From: Moniliella sp. 'wahieum'
Taxonomy: Eukaryota; Basidiomycota; Moniliellomycetes; Moniliellales; Moniliellaceae
Reading direction: 5' to 3'
Length of the DNA stretch: 64,000 nucleotides
NCBI GenBank assembly: GCA_003971905.1
Contig: RSEE01000124.1
Span: 122,160 to 186,159, forward strand
A program made the position numbers and the translations under genes. Every line of letters starts with the position of its first letter. The stretch's first letter is position 1. A model generated the notes under the pieces. That model saw only the letters and a program-made list of their open reading frames with translations, had not been told where the DNA came from and ran no database searches. Positions 1 to 10,249 of this stretch are shown here, piece by piece.

Positions 1-42
1 CGCACGGGCCCGTGTCCATCCCATATGCCAAGGGGGTTCAGC

Positions 43-64
43 CAGTACTCAGTACCCAGTGCAT
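43..64. repeat. imperfect heptamer array, unit CAGTACY
   Basis: Three imperfect 7-bp units (CAGTACT, CAGTACC, CAGTGCA) lie upstream of the first gene. This is one member of the dispersed heptamer class described in the findings. Confidence 0.5.
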
Positions 65-279
65 ACTGCGTGACGTGACAGCTACTGCCACGATATATAC
101 GCCCCCACGCTTCCTTCCGGCCCTTCCCCCCCCATCACCTTCACCACCTCATTTTTTCCAACGTACGTTGTCACCGCATGGGCGCTTTTACGCCAAAAAC
201 CCATCCCCGCCTACGTTATATCCCGCTAACCCCATATGGCATCCTTCTATTGAACGGTGGCGCTAGGAAGAAAGTGCTC

Positions 280-912
280 ATGTCGCCCCACCACGCTCCC
301 AAAGTCATTGCCGTCGTCGGCGCCTCGGGCCGGGCCGGGTCGGAGATTGTAAAAGAATTTGCGGCACGTGGCCACAAAGTGATTGCGATTGCGCGTTCGG
401 TGGCCCGCATCCCTACGGGTCCCGGGATCGTGCCGACAGAAGGCGATGCGTCGGATCCGGCATCGTTGACACCGTTGTTGGAAGGTGCCAGTGCGCTGGT
501 GAGCGCGATGCGGTTCGATGTGCCGGTGGAAACGTTGTTGGAGGCGATGGCGCCCGTAGGGATCAACCGGTTGCTGGTGATTGGCGGTGCGGCGGCGTTG
601 TATGTCGAGCCCGGGATGCGGATGATTGATATGCCCGACTTTGATCCCGAGTTCAAGCAGTACGTTTGCAAGGGAGTCCAGTGGATTGATGTGTTGGAGT
701 CCACGCCTGCGTCGTTGGACTGGACGTACTTTGCGCCTCCCAATGCGTTTGGTCCGGGCCCGCGCCTCGGTCGTTTCCGTCTCGGCCACGACAAACTCGT
801 TACCGACGAGTGTGGTGAGTCATCCCTCAGCATGGCCGACGCTGCGATTGCCATTGCCGATGCGATCGAGAAAGATCTGCACCGCCGCCAAGTTTTCACC
901 GCGGCCTACTAA
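280..912 (+). CDS. NAD(P)-binding Rossmann protein (atypical SDR / NmrA-like)
   Basis: A 210-residue protein if translated from the ATG at 280. An in-frame ATG at 178 would add 34 residues without homology character, so 280 is preferred because the Rossmann strand follows at once. The N-terminus has a beta strand and a dinucleotide loop, VIAVVGASGRAGSEIV, the GxxGxxG-type motif of atypical short-chain dehydrogenases. Next comes a helix and a basic strand end (HKVIAIARS), typical of NADP preference, and then a GDASDPASL segment, the usual position contacting adenine. A YxxxK catalytic pair is not evident, as is common in NmrA/YwnB-like sugar or flavin reductase relatives. Substrate unknown. 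The frame is intact, with no intron needed. It converges on the helicase gene at 1142-2644. Confidence 0.75.
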   Translation: MSPHHAPKVIAVVGASGRAGSEIVKEFAARGHKVIAIARSVARIPTGPGIVPTEGDASDPASLTPLLEGASALVSAMRFDVPVETLLEAMAPVGINRLLVIGGAAALYVEPGMRMIDMPDFDPEFKQYVCKGVQWIDVLESTPASLDWTYFAPPNAFGPGPRLGRFRLGHDKLVTDECGESSLSMADAAIAIADAIEKDLHRRQVFTAAY

Positions 913-1075
913 GCGGGCCAACTGTTAGCTATCCTGTGTGGTATGGCTCGTACATCCACCGCGCCCTGTTATTCCCCCACCTCTCTTATCTATATTGTAG
1001 CAGCCTCTTCATTAGCTTCCCTCCTATAGTCGCAGTGTGTTAATAAGTCAATGTGTCCTTATAATGACTGCTTGC

Positions 1076-1089
1076 AAGCTTCAAGCTTC
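1076..1089. repeat. AAGCTTC heptamer, two copies
   Basis: Two perfect tandem AAGCTTC units sit in the 229-bp convergent gap between the 3' ends of the NAD(P)-binding gene and the helicase gene. The same word recurs at 3243-3256, 32874-32894 and 50565-50606. Confidence 0.6.
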
Positions 1090-1141
1090 CCGACACCCAA
1101 ATAACGAATGACACCAGGAGTTCCCCCTAGACAACCATGTA

Positions 1142-2644
1142 CTAACTAACCCATGTGCGAGGTGAGTTACTTCGCAAGGGGAGGGACGGCAACCGCAGCT
1201 GGCGCCGCCTTGCCGGCTTTGCTTCCGCAGGACCTTTGCGTCCGCGACCGCGAGGCTTCCGCGGCGCCGACGCGTCCGAGGCCTTGCCGGGACCCGACGC
1301 CTTGCTTGCACTCGACGCCTTGCCTGCACCCGACACCTTGCTTGCACCCGAAGCCCTGCCTGCACCCGACGCCTTGCCTGCACCCGCTGCAGCCGAGCGG
1401 TCCTGACGCGGCCTGCGGCTGGACGGCCGCGGCGGGCGATCCTGCTCCTCCTCAGTGGGAGGTGGGAGCTGGTACACGGACGGGGGTGGCCGTGGCATTT
1501 CGGGAATGGTTTGGCCGATCAACCTCTCGATCGACTTTAAGTTGGGGACGTCGTCCTGGGAAACCAAGGAGACGGCGCTTCCCTCTGCGCCTGCGCGGGC
1601 AGTGCGACCGATCCGATGCACGTACTGTTCTGCACGTCGGGCAGGGCGACATTGACCACGTGCGAGACACCCTGAACGTCGATCCCGCGCGCGGCGATAT
1701 CCGTTGCGCACAGGACGCGTACCTGGCCCGTTTTGAATCCCTCGAGGGCGGCCTGGCGAGCGGTCTGGGACTTGTTCCCGTGGATGGCAGCGGCCGAGAT
1801 GGAGGCCTTTTGGAGCGTAGCAGCAAACTTGTTGGCCTGGTGCTTCATCTCGGTAAAGAGGATGACACGGCTGAATGCCGGGTCAGAGGCAAATCGACAG
1901 CCAATTGTCGCTTCTCCTTCTGGCCACAAAGATGACGTTCTGCTTAATCTTTTCCGCCGTCGTGGCAGCTGGGGTGACCTCGACCCGAACAGGGTCGGGC
2001 CGGAGAAGGGTGTGAGCCAACTGGGCCACCTTCGGGGGCATAGTAGCCGAAAAAAAGTAATTTTGCCGTTCCGACGCCGGCGGTAACTGAGCAACGATCC
2101 TGCGCACATCATGAATGAACCCCATATCCAACATCCGATCCGCTTCGTCCAGAACAAACGTTTCGACCTGGTCGAAACGAACGTAGCCTTGGCCGTGCAG
2201 GTCAAGCAGGCGACCGGGCGTAGCAATCAAAACGTCCAGCCCACCCTGCAAGGCGGTCGTCTGAGGCTTTTGGCCGACGCCACCGTAAATGACAGCGTGA
2301 TGGATGCTCGATGGGCCTGAGCTGGGCAAGTGTTGGCTGTACTTGGCGATGGAACGGTCAATCTGGATGGCAAGCTCGCGGGTTGGGGTGACAATGAGGG
2401 CACGGAAAGCGTTGGTTACGCGCTTGACTGGGTGGGTGGAGAGACGCTGAAGGATGGGGAGAGTAAAGGCAGCAGTCTTGCCCGTACCGGTCTGGGCAAT
2501 CCCCAATAAATCTTGGCCCGCTAGCGCAACGGGGATCGCCTGGGCCTGGATGGGGGTCGGATGGACGTACCCAGCCATGGCAAGCGCCTGTTGCAGCTCG
2601 GGCCGCAGCCCGAGGCGGGCGGTAAACTTGGTCGCGGTGTTCAT
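1142..2644 (-). CDS. DEAD-box RNA helicase, RhlE-like (frame-broken)
   Basis: ATP-dependent RNA helicase of about 500 residues read on the minus strand from the ATG at 2644. Visible motifs in order: Q motif ([14 protein letters not shown]), Walker [52 protein letters not shown] and [12 protein letters not shown]. The N-terminal block and the very short N-terminus resemble bacterial RhlE more than nuclear fungal DEAD-box families. The frame changes near 1925, 1900 and 1635, each consistent with one missing base, and the motifs continue on both sides. The C-terminal tail is Lys/Ala/Ser/Gly-rich, built from a degenerate GKASGA repeat and ending in an Arg/Lys-rich segment, a likely RNA-binding tail. 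Possible roles are organellar RNA or ribosome assembly; neither can be shown here. Horizontal origin is an inference. Confidence 0.8.
1283..1395 (-). repeat. 15-bp coding minisatellite in helicase tail
   Basis: Imperfect tandem units of about 15 bp (plus-strand core TTGCCTGCACCCGAC) encode the alternating GKASGA/SKASG tail of the helicase on the minus strand. Confidence 0.65.
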
Positions 2645-4386
2645 GGGCGGCTGAGGGGGTGAGTGATGGAGGGAGGCCAAAGAAGAAACACAAAGAAGAA
2701 ATCCAAGGCCTGCTCTGCCCGGCGGAAGAAAGGAGGGGGGCAGCCCTACGTGGACGACGGCACAAGTGGAGTCCATTCCATCGATCGGTGCAGACAAAAC
2801 TTGCACTTTTCTTTCAACTTTCAAAAGACGGGCTTCAAAGATTCAACGTGTTGTTTGTTTCCTGCCATGGTGGAAGCCCTGTTCAACATGGTGGACTTGA
2901 CCGAATATAGTTAGTAGCGGTGTGCTGCTGCCACACTTCAAAGGGCTGATCGCACCCAATGGACGGGTTGGAGCAGGTGGAAGCTTCAGGAGCTGTTGGC
3001 CTGGTAGCGGCGATGCTGCTGGAGTGAAACAACGGTCACCGCACACTAAAAAAGACGTGACACAACATGTGTTGGGCTGTGCGTACACCGCCGGAGAACC
3101 AAGAGGCCAACACCACACGGCCATCCTGGCAGCCAGCGCGAAATTAAAGAGAACGTTTGGGGTGAAAAGCGGTGCAGAAGCCTGAGGGACAAGAGCAACA
3201 CTCCTTGGCCCCGCCCTAGCAGCTTGAATCAGGAGCTTCAATAAGCTTCAAGCTTGAGCGCGCGGTCAATCTCAGGCCAGCCCCCTTGCGGTGCCGACAA
3301 AACGAGGAGTTATATACGGTTTTACCTTGTAGGCATTGTCCGGACTTTTATATGCTTCTACTGTAAGAGGCAGATAGGGGCTCTTTAGTATAGGTGGTTT
3401 GTATGATACAAGACCACTAACTACTTACTAACGTCCGGTGGGCTCGCTGGTGATCCAGATTGAGCATCTCGATACGTCTGATGCATCTCTTCTCCTTTTT
3501 AGACCGCGGTCTGGACAGTCCGGTCCGTGTGTCGTCTTGTCCCCATGTTTTTGGCCTGCTGCGCCCAGCTTGTGCTACAGAGCCATGTGGAGCCTTGCAT
3601 GGACGCTTTTTAGCCTATTAGGCTTTCTGCCTAAGGCAACAATGGCCTTTAAGCGCTATAAGCCGCTGTTGAATCGATCGCTCCCGGGCGGCATACCTCT
3701 CTCCTACTACATCCTGTGGGGCATTGGACTAGCTCTAGGGACCATATCTCGCTCGTGTACAAACAATCTCTGTTCTCTACAACTTGCGAGGACCTGACCC
3801 AGTCATCAGTCACAAACAGTAACTTTACTAGTCAATGTTCAACGCTATAGTTACCTTTCCTTACCGTCCGACCGTCCCACCCCACAGTTCGCCCCACAAT
3901 TGAAGTGGTCGTCCCACACACAGATCGAGGCCGCCGGTAGTCACTTCACTATCGGCGCGCTATACCAAACAGGCGTCTTCATTGTGTCAGGTGATCGGCG
4001 TTATCAACCACAGTGCCTCAGCTTCCTCGACGCCTCAGCCCGATCAGCCTAAAGCCGACTCGTACGCTTGCGCTCCCGCACGGCACACACCAAGCTCCCA
4101 ACTGTCCTGTCGTTCCAGCACCGATGCAGAGACGAGACACTGCCCCAATCGAGCAAAATAGGTAAGTACGAGAAGAGACTAGGGCGGGAAATGGGGAGAT
4201 CACGAGAGAGTATGCGTGTTTTTCTGCTGAAGAACTGACGAGGCGGTTGGGAGGAAGAGATATTGCGGGTAAATCCTGGGAAGGTATACGAGAGTGGGAA
4301 TAAGGACGAAGGTAGCGGATGAAGTTTCATCCCATTCAGATCGAAGCTGACCGGCTGACTAGTGACCTAGTGACCGCTATTCATTT
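2645..4386. other. intergenic, no gene seen
   Basis: The first 200 bp are the upstream region of the helicase gene. I see no conserved protein in six frames. An AAGCTTC/AAGCTTG pair lies at 3243-3256. The rest up to the retrotransposon insertion has no recognisable structure. Confidence 0.5.
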
Positions 4387-4391
4387 ATCCG
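4387..4391. repeat. target site duplication ATCCG (left)
   Basis: The five bases ATCCG directly precede the left LTR and recur directly after the right LTR at 9398-9402, as expected for a Ty1/copia integration. Confidence 0.85.
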
Positions 4392-4551
4392 TGTCGGCCT
4401 CGCTACTACCACAGAATGTGAGCACTGAACGTCGTATTGGACTAAGAAGCTTCTGCGACTGACTCGTCCAGAAGACTGGTGCGAGCTCGGAAGGAATGAA
4501 AGCTGACTCACGTGACTCAGGGTCCGCGCGGTCCTAGGACGGATGTCAACA
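4392..4551 (-). repeat. LTR, 3' LTR of the copia element
   Basis: 160 bp, matching 9238-9397 except for one missing G near 4530 and one extra A near 4549. On the coding strand it begins TGTTGACATCC, a common copia LTR start. Confidence 0.9.
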
Positions 4552-5200
4552 CCCCCGCTGACCGGAGGGCCCAGTCATGTGGACTGGATCCATCTCCTCG
4601 ACGCGGAGTTGAGCAAGATGGCTTGTCAGGGCGGGACGGCCGAGAGGCTTGGTGAGGACGTCCGCTGGGTTCCTTTCGCCGGGGATGTGTACAAGTATGG
4701 CCTCGCCCGAGTCCACGTGTTGCCGTACATTGTGGTACCGGATCTTCAGCTCTCGGAGCTTGCCGGTGCTGCCAAATTTGTGGGCGAGATCGACGACAGA
4801 CTTATTGTCGCAATACCAATGAATGGGTGTACCCTCGCCGATGGCCCCAAGCTCGATCATGATGTTCTTGACATAGTTGGCGTCAACCAGTCCATCATAT
4901 CCTGCCGTATATTCGGCGGCGCGGGGTACTGGTAACGCTCTTCGGCTGAAGAATGGATCGCCACGACACCGGCACACCGTACACCATCAGTAGGCATCCA
5001 GATGTGGAGCGTGCCTGGATGGGATCTCCCGCCAAGTCGGAATCTGTATACAGCGCAATGGCCGGTGCATCTGATGTTGGGGTAACCTCAGGCCTTTCCT
5101 CGAGTATGGTACAGGTAGCGAAGGAAGTCATCGACTGCTTGATGATGCTGCTGCGATGGGTCGGCAGCGGCTCTGCTGAGGGCCGTGATAGCGAAGAGGG
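4546..5200 (-). CDS. copia RNase H domain (frame-broken)
   Basis: The minus strand encodes a typical copia RNase H end: an acidic DNKSVVDLA motif, then TGKLRELKIRYHNVRQHV and HIPGERNPADVLTKPLGR. The upstream part, with the DSDLAGDPIQARSTSG motif near 5020, lies in a different frame. It terminates close to the polypurine tract, as expected for the pol 3' end. Confidence 0.8.
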
Positions 5201-5229
5201 AGTCAGGCCGGCCCATTCGTGCAGCCCAC

Positions 5230-6180
5230 AGTCCCGATCCGATCTTCCCTGATATGCCTTGCGCAAGGCTGGGAGGGATGGGGGTTCAGGGTCGGCACGG
5301 GGCGGTATCCGTACGGGATGTGGGAGAGTCCGGATCCACGGGGCTTTGAGTGTGGTGTTGCCACCACTTCCTCGATGAACTTTGGTTGGCTCAGGTACAG
5401 CTCCCCACCGATCCGATCGTATTGGCATCCCAGGTGGTAGTGAAGGGGACCGTTACCACGAACATCAATGTGTGTTTATCTCGGCCATAAACTCCTCGTA
5501 CTTTTGGTGTGACTTGCATGCGAGGAGCAGATCGTCGGTGTGGACCGCCAGGAGGATCTGCTCACCCGGTGGTGCAGCGCGCACGAACAACAGGGCTCGG
5601 TCAAGCTTTGCGTGAAGCCGAGCTTGTCACGCAGCAGGTTCCGGATGTATCGTGCCCAGTTTGCTCCGCTTGATGTAGCCGTATAGACTCTTCTTGAGAC
5701 GCCACACGCGACCACCCGCTTCGGGGAAGTAGGGGGGGGCGGATGTAGACTGCTTCTTCGAGGGGGGCGTTCAGGTACGCTGCATTGACGTCCGCCGAGA
5801 AGAGGCCAAACTTAACTTACTCTCGGCCAGCACGACGAGGGTCAGGGATGGCAGGTGTGCGCACCGATGGTGCGAACGTCTGGCCCCAAGTCTCGGCCGA
5901 TTGGTTGGTGTCCGCCCGCGAAAGCGCGCGCGGTGGCGCAGGAACCGGCCCTCGGCGTCCGTCTTTGTGGTGATGCGCCATAGTCCTATGAGGATTTGTG
6001 CACCGGTGGTGGGTACGTAGCCTCGTAGGTGCCGTATCGCGCGAGTGTGGCCCCTCGTCGGCCATAGCCTGCTTGACCATGGCAAAGGAGGGGTGAGTCT
6101 CGAGACCCTTGAGCGTCTTGGGAGCGAGGGGTACGCCATCCTTGGTGAGCTGAACCGTGTCCGGGTGGATGGGTGCGCTG
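5230..6180 (-). CDS. copia reverse transcriptase domain (frame-broken)
   Basis: Pieces of an RVT_2-type reverse transcriptase are spread over several frames. An N-terminal linker reads APKTLKGLETHPSFAMVKQA. The KTDAEGRFLRHRARFRGR block corresponds to the family's nucleotide-binding start. A later GANWARYIRNLLRDKLGFTQ stretch corresponds to the loop before the active site. I could not read a YVDD box in a single intact frame, so this copy as sequenced would not make enzyme. Confidence 0.65.
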
Positions 6181-6579
6181 AGAGCAGTCATGGCGGCGTA
6201 TTCGGGAGGTTGAACTGTGTCGGCAAACGGGGGGGCGGATGTGTCAGGTAGGGGGCGGGCGATGCCGATCTCTGGTGCGGCGCAGTGGGGCGTGGCGGCT
6301 GCAGCACGAGCATGGTAGGTCGTGTCGGTGGGGTCGTCAGCGATTGGGAGTGTGTGCAGGTCGAGGGAGGTGCGGTGGTGCGCTGGCGGAGGGGGTAGCG
6401 GCGCGGAGGGGGGTGGTGGTGGGAGCGGGTGTCTGGGGTGTGGCGGCGGTTCGGGGCATGGGTGCTGCCGCGGCTGGCGGAGTAGGGTTAGCGTCTTTTC
6501 ACTGTCGATTTTAATTTGAGGTGATTTGGAGATGTCGGGTGGGAAGTGGTCGGGGTGGAGGGGGTAGATGGCGTTGCCC

Positions 6580-7785
6580 CATTTGTACGGTTTCGACCAG
6601 CGGTAGGTGAAGGTACCCAGGGATGGTTGGTATGTGGCGAAGAGCCATCCCTTTGATCCGCGCTGATGGTGGTATCCTACCAGCATACCTTCCTCTGCCC
6701 GCGCGCTGAGCTTGTGCTCGCGGCGTGACTCGGGCAGATGGAGGTATGCAACGCGGCCAAAGGGTTGCATCGGTAACGAGTATGCGTGGCCTTTGTATCG
6801 CTCAAATCGCGATTTGTTGTCTTCCCCGGATGTTTTGAGTGGCATTGTTTTGGGTGAAGCACGCAGCGTGGAGGCTGTGTTCCCACCAGTCCGACGTCGG
6901 AAGACCTGTACCCAAGAGCAACTGCCTTGCACGAGTCGTTATGGTTCGGATGGCACGCACAGCCACACGTTGCTAGCACTCTGCCCCGGATTGTCCGTTC
7001 TGACGTGATGCCTTGCTCGTCCAGAAAAGGTTGCAGTGCGCTTGTCAAGGGGGCGTTGTCCGTGCGCAAAGTCCGCAGCAGTCTGTCCGGGCCGTAGCGT
7101 TGCTCCCGCAATATGAGGTTCCGCAGTTCCTTCGTTGCAGCGCCCTTTGTCGGGATCGCTGTGTGTGAAGACGTACCGCGTGAAGTCATCAACGGCGACG
7201 AGGGCGTATCCGTGCCCCATGCCGGTTACCCGGGGGAGGTACTACGTCGACGTGGAGGACCTCGAAAGGTCTTTTGGATCGGAGGCGGTCCCGGCTCGGA
7301 TGGGGCGATGCTGTCGCTAGTGCCACCGCGCAGTTGGGCAATCCCACTCTGAACGACAGAGGGAGATATGCTTGGCTGTGACGCGGAGGCCTGCGGTTTC
7401 CGATCGTGTAAGCCAGGGGAGGAGGTCGATGGCTGCGTGGTTCCAGCGTTTGGGGCTTTAGAGACGTGGTCCAGGGCCAGGGATGCTGCGAGGAGTTTGG
7501 GGTTGAGGGTGGGTCGGCCGCGGTTTGATCGGTTTGGGTCGCCATGGCCCGCAGGGGTGTGGGTGGCGTTCGCGGGTTGTGTAAGATCGTGAATTGATAG
7601 TCACTGCCGGTTACTTTTCGTAGGGTGGATCCTGGGTTACCAAGCCAGATACCCTTCTGGTGTGGGGCGAAGTATGATGCGATTCCGGTGTTCGACAGGT
7701 GTGCTACACTGACGAGATTTCGGCTGAAACGGGGCATGTATAGGCTGTTGGGGAGTTTATCTCCATTTGGTGTCCTCCTAAGCAT
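6580..7785 (-). CDS. copia GAG-pre-integrase and integrase (frame-broken)
   Basis: On the minus strand, LPNSLYMPRFSRNLVSVAHL at the 5' side is the usual segment between protease and integrase. Catalytic-core pieces follow: YALVAVDDFTRYVF and LRTDNAPLTSALQPFLDEQG. The integrase C-terminus is recognisable from GRVAYLHLPESRREHKLSAR and EEGMLVGY. The pieces lie in at least three frames. Confidence 0.7.
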
Positions 7786-7909
7786 CGGATACGGATTGTG
7801 GCCGTGCCTCGTCCTTCCGCCTTTACATGTGTCCCGTTAGCAACCTCTATCTCGTCGTCGCAAGGGGTCATGGATGTGAAGACGGATTTGTCCTTTCAAA
7901 TGATGGGAA

Positions 7910-7921
7910 TGCCCCACTGTC
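7910..7921 (-). other. aspartic protease active site DSGA
   Basis: The minus strand reads LYDSGAF at the expected place between gag and the pre-integrase segment, the retropepsin signature of copia elements. Confidence 0.6.
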
Positions 7922-7959
7922 ATATAATGCCCGATGATTCGCATTTCGCCCCCGAGTTC

Positions 7960-9186
7960 CTAGTAGTCAGCTGTGCCCGCATCAACGTCAATCACTTCAG
8001 ACTCGGGAGAGCTCGCTCTTGAGCGACGTGAGTTGGCTCGGCCTGGGTTGCGCGGAGGGACAACAGGTTTTATTAGACGTCGCGCTGCGCCAGGGTTTGG
8101 TTGGTGCGTCTTGCCCTTGGTTTGTGTCCGCGAGGTTGTCGTCGCGGCTTTGCCCCCGCTGGAGTTTTTTTCCCCCGCTGTGGGTCGTCCCCCGCTGTCG
8201 GGTCGAGTCCAAGGCGTTCCTCCGTTGACCGGCTTGCCTCCGTTTCTCTTCCTTTCTCCACCGGGATACGTGGCGGCTGGTATGTCCATCACGGCCTGCC
8301 GTAACTTGTCTAGACTCGAGCGCTCTTCACGCTGGCGAATGCTCATGTCGCGTAAGCCGAGTAGGATCCCAGTGCGTTCCTGCTCTTCCGTAAGTGGGAT
8401 GCCCGCGGTCAGGCTTGCACTGATCTCTTCCATGTAGTCGAGGTAGTCTCGACCCGATCGGTTTCCTTGGTCGGCGCGAAAGTAGCGATGAGTAGAGGCC
8501 CTCTGTTTGCGGTAGGCGTATATCCATACCGCTGACGCAGCATGTTCAGCGTGTCCTGGGTGCATGATATTTCGTGGTGGGTGCGGATCGTCCGGAAGAG
8601 GGTTGACGGCATGGCTTCCCTAAGAAGGTTGTGCAAGCGTCTGTCGAGGTCCTCGGTGAAGTAGCGGGAGCTGCGACCATTCTGGACGACGTCGCTTGGT
8701 GGGGGTGGGCATCTGTTATCGCGAAGAGAATTCGTCCCAAGCGCTGTAGGCGGACGGGTCTTTGTTCAGATCAGGCCATTGATATTCTTGTGGGAGACTC
8801 GCGTAGTGATCTGTAAAGGTCGTACTCGGTCGCGAGGCTGCGCCTGTAGGTGCCCCCAAAGTTCGTTGGGTTGAGTTTCCATTTGGTGGATGTTTTGCAC
8901 CACAAAATTCGTAGCCCGTCGAACCCAGTTTGTCGTGATAGACGTAGGTTCGTCCTTCCATCCAAGCCACTCGGCTCTGTCGTGTATAGCTCTGTTGATC
9001 TTCTCTTTAACGACATCGATGTCGTTCGTCTTCTTGAACCACAGGTGCGCTTCGGCGCAAAGCATCATGAGTTCCTCGTTGTCGGTGCCAATCGGGGGGA
9101 TCGCGACCGGTTGGTGTCCAGTAATCGCGCTTGTTCACCATTGTGGTGTCGCTGACCGAGAGATCGGTGTTAGCGTTGGCGCCCAT
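7960..9186 (-). CDS. copia gag-like polyprotein (frame-broken)
   Basis: Begins MGANANTDLSVSDTT at 9186, 52 bp inside the right LTR. It continues through a UBN2-like gag core (KKTNDIDVVKEKINRAIHDR, HNLLREAMPSTLFRTIRTHH, REERSSLDKLRQAVMDIPAA), then a Gly/Arg/Lys-rich tail likely to bind nucleic acid. I see no CCHC zinc knuckle. Frame changes near 9060 and 8760 suggest single-base losses. Confidence 0.65.
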
Positions 9187-9237
9187 GGTGGGTGTAGTTT
9201 TGGCCAGCTCAGGGATGAGCAGATAAGGATGTAACTC

Positions 9238-9397
9238 TGTCGGCCTCGCTACTACCACAGAATGTGAGCACTGAACGTCGTATTGGACTAAGAAGCTTCT
9301 GCGACTGACTCGTCCAGAAGACTGGTGCGAGCTCGGAAGGAATGAAAGCTGACTCACGTGACTCAGGGTCCGCGCGGGTCCTAGGACGGATGTCACA
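9238..9397 (-). repeat. LTR, 5' LTR of the copia element
   Basis: 160 bp with TG...CA ends. It is the 5' LTR because the coding direction is leftward. A convincing tRNA primer-binding match starting TGG is not evident immediately inside it. Confidence 0.9.
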
Positions 9398-9402
9398 ATC
9401 CG
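9398..9402. repeat. target site duplication ATCCG (right)
   Basis: Exact copy of 4387-4391 directly abutting the right LTR. Confidence 0.85.
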
Positions 9403-10110
9403 GCCTCTTACATCCATCCATCCATCCTGAAATAGCGACTGTGCCCCTCGGACGCCGGAAGTCCGTGCATGCGAGAGCCAGTTGGGTAGCACCCTGGCAA
9501 AATCTCAGACATCCGGCGCTCGCGCCGAGGCGCCGAATGATTAGCGTTTAGCGAGGGCCTGAGGCACCGAGTTGCTCCTGGGGTAGTCCGTATTCACTAG
9601 CACTGCCCTGCTCACTAGCTCTCACTAGTCACTTCTAAGATCTAAGGCTAATAGGTCCTCTGGCGCTCTCTGGCGCTGGGGCTGAGCAGGCCGGGGTTAC
9701 GTTGTTGGGTGCACGCGTGAGCGGAGTTGGTGCGTCCTGTGGCTTTGGGAAGGCTTGGCGGTCATCGATCATCATGCATCATCATCGATCAAATCATTGG
9801 CCTGAACAAAAAGTCAACATCATGCCACAGCCGCCCACGTGCCTGCTCCGCGGGGAGCACCGCGTGCGTTGGAAACTTAATCATTCGCCTTGAATCATGA
9901 ATCGTTCACCACATTGTGCTTACGATCGGCCCAGAGTATAGATTCGATCCACACTGCCCCTGCGATCTGACGCCGACGTCAGAAGTCCGGTGGAGTAGGC
10001 GCAGGCAGGCTGTGTGTGCCCCTGCGCCTTCCTCTCCGTCGCGCACCTGCAGGGCTCGACAACGCCTTCTGGTCTCCCAGGGGCGCAGAGGATCGATCGG
10101 AATCGAGGGA
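9403..10110. other. intergenic upstream of secreted protein gene
   Basis: No gene seen. Heptamer-spaced arrays lie at 9763-9790 (CATCGAT, CATCATG, CATCATC) and 9891-9904 (TGAATCA, TGAATCG). Confidence 0.5.
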
Positions 10111-10117
10111 TATATAA
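10111..10117 (+). promoter_or_regulatory. TATA box of the secreted protein gene
   Basis: TATATAA 133 bp before the ATG at 10250. A pyrimidine- and ACC-repeat-rich leader (about 10184-10241) follows, a common arrangement for highly expressed fungal genes. Confidence 0.6.
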
Positions 10118-10249
10118 CCACAGGCCGGGGTCAGCCCTCCTCTCCCTACCGCCACAACACCGTCTTTTCTCTCCCACTGTCACTACCACTACCACCAACC
10201 CCAACACCACCAACACCGACACCAACACCAACACCACTGCTTCCGCAAC

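Larger units (their letters stand above)
4392..9397 (-). mobile_element. Ty1/copia-type LTR retrotransposon, full length
   Basis: A 5.0-kb element transcribed on the minus strand. It is bounded by 160-bp direct LTRs (4392-4551 and 9238-9397), each with TG...CA ends, and by a 5-bp duplication ATCCG. Reading from right to left, the internal region encodes gag, an aspartic protease (DSGA at 7910-7921), integrase, reverse transcriptase and RNase H, the copia order. A purine tract (GCGGGGG on the minus strand, 4552-4558) abuts the left LTR and fits a polypurine primer. The LTRs differ only by two single-base homopolymer indels (G2/G3 and A2/A1), so the insertion is young, yet the coding region is broken in many frames. 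Either the copy died quickly or the reads carry indel errors. Confidence 0.9.

Noticed and set aside
1153-1935. Plus-strand frame with repeated [13 protein letters not shown] sequence
   Set aside because: It is the antisense of the helicase GKASGA minisatellite; the minus strand carries all helicase motifs.
3438-3797. 119-residue plus-strand frame with hydrophobic segments
   Set aside because: No start context, no family resemblance and no neighbouring splice or promoter signals; likely chance.
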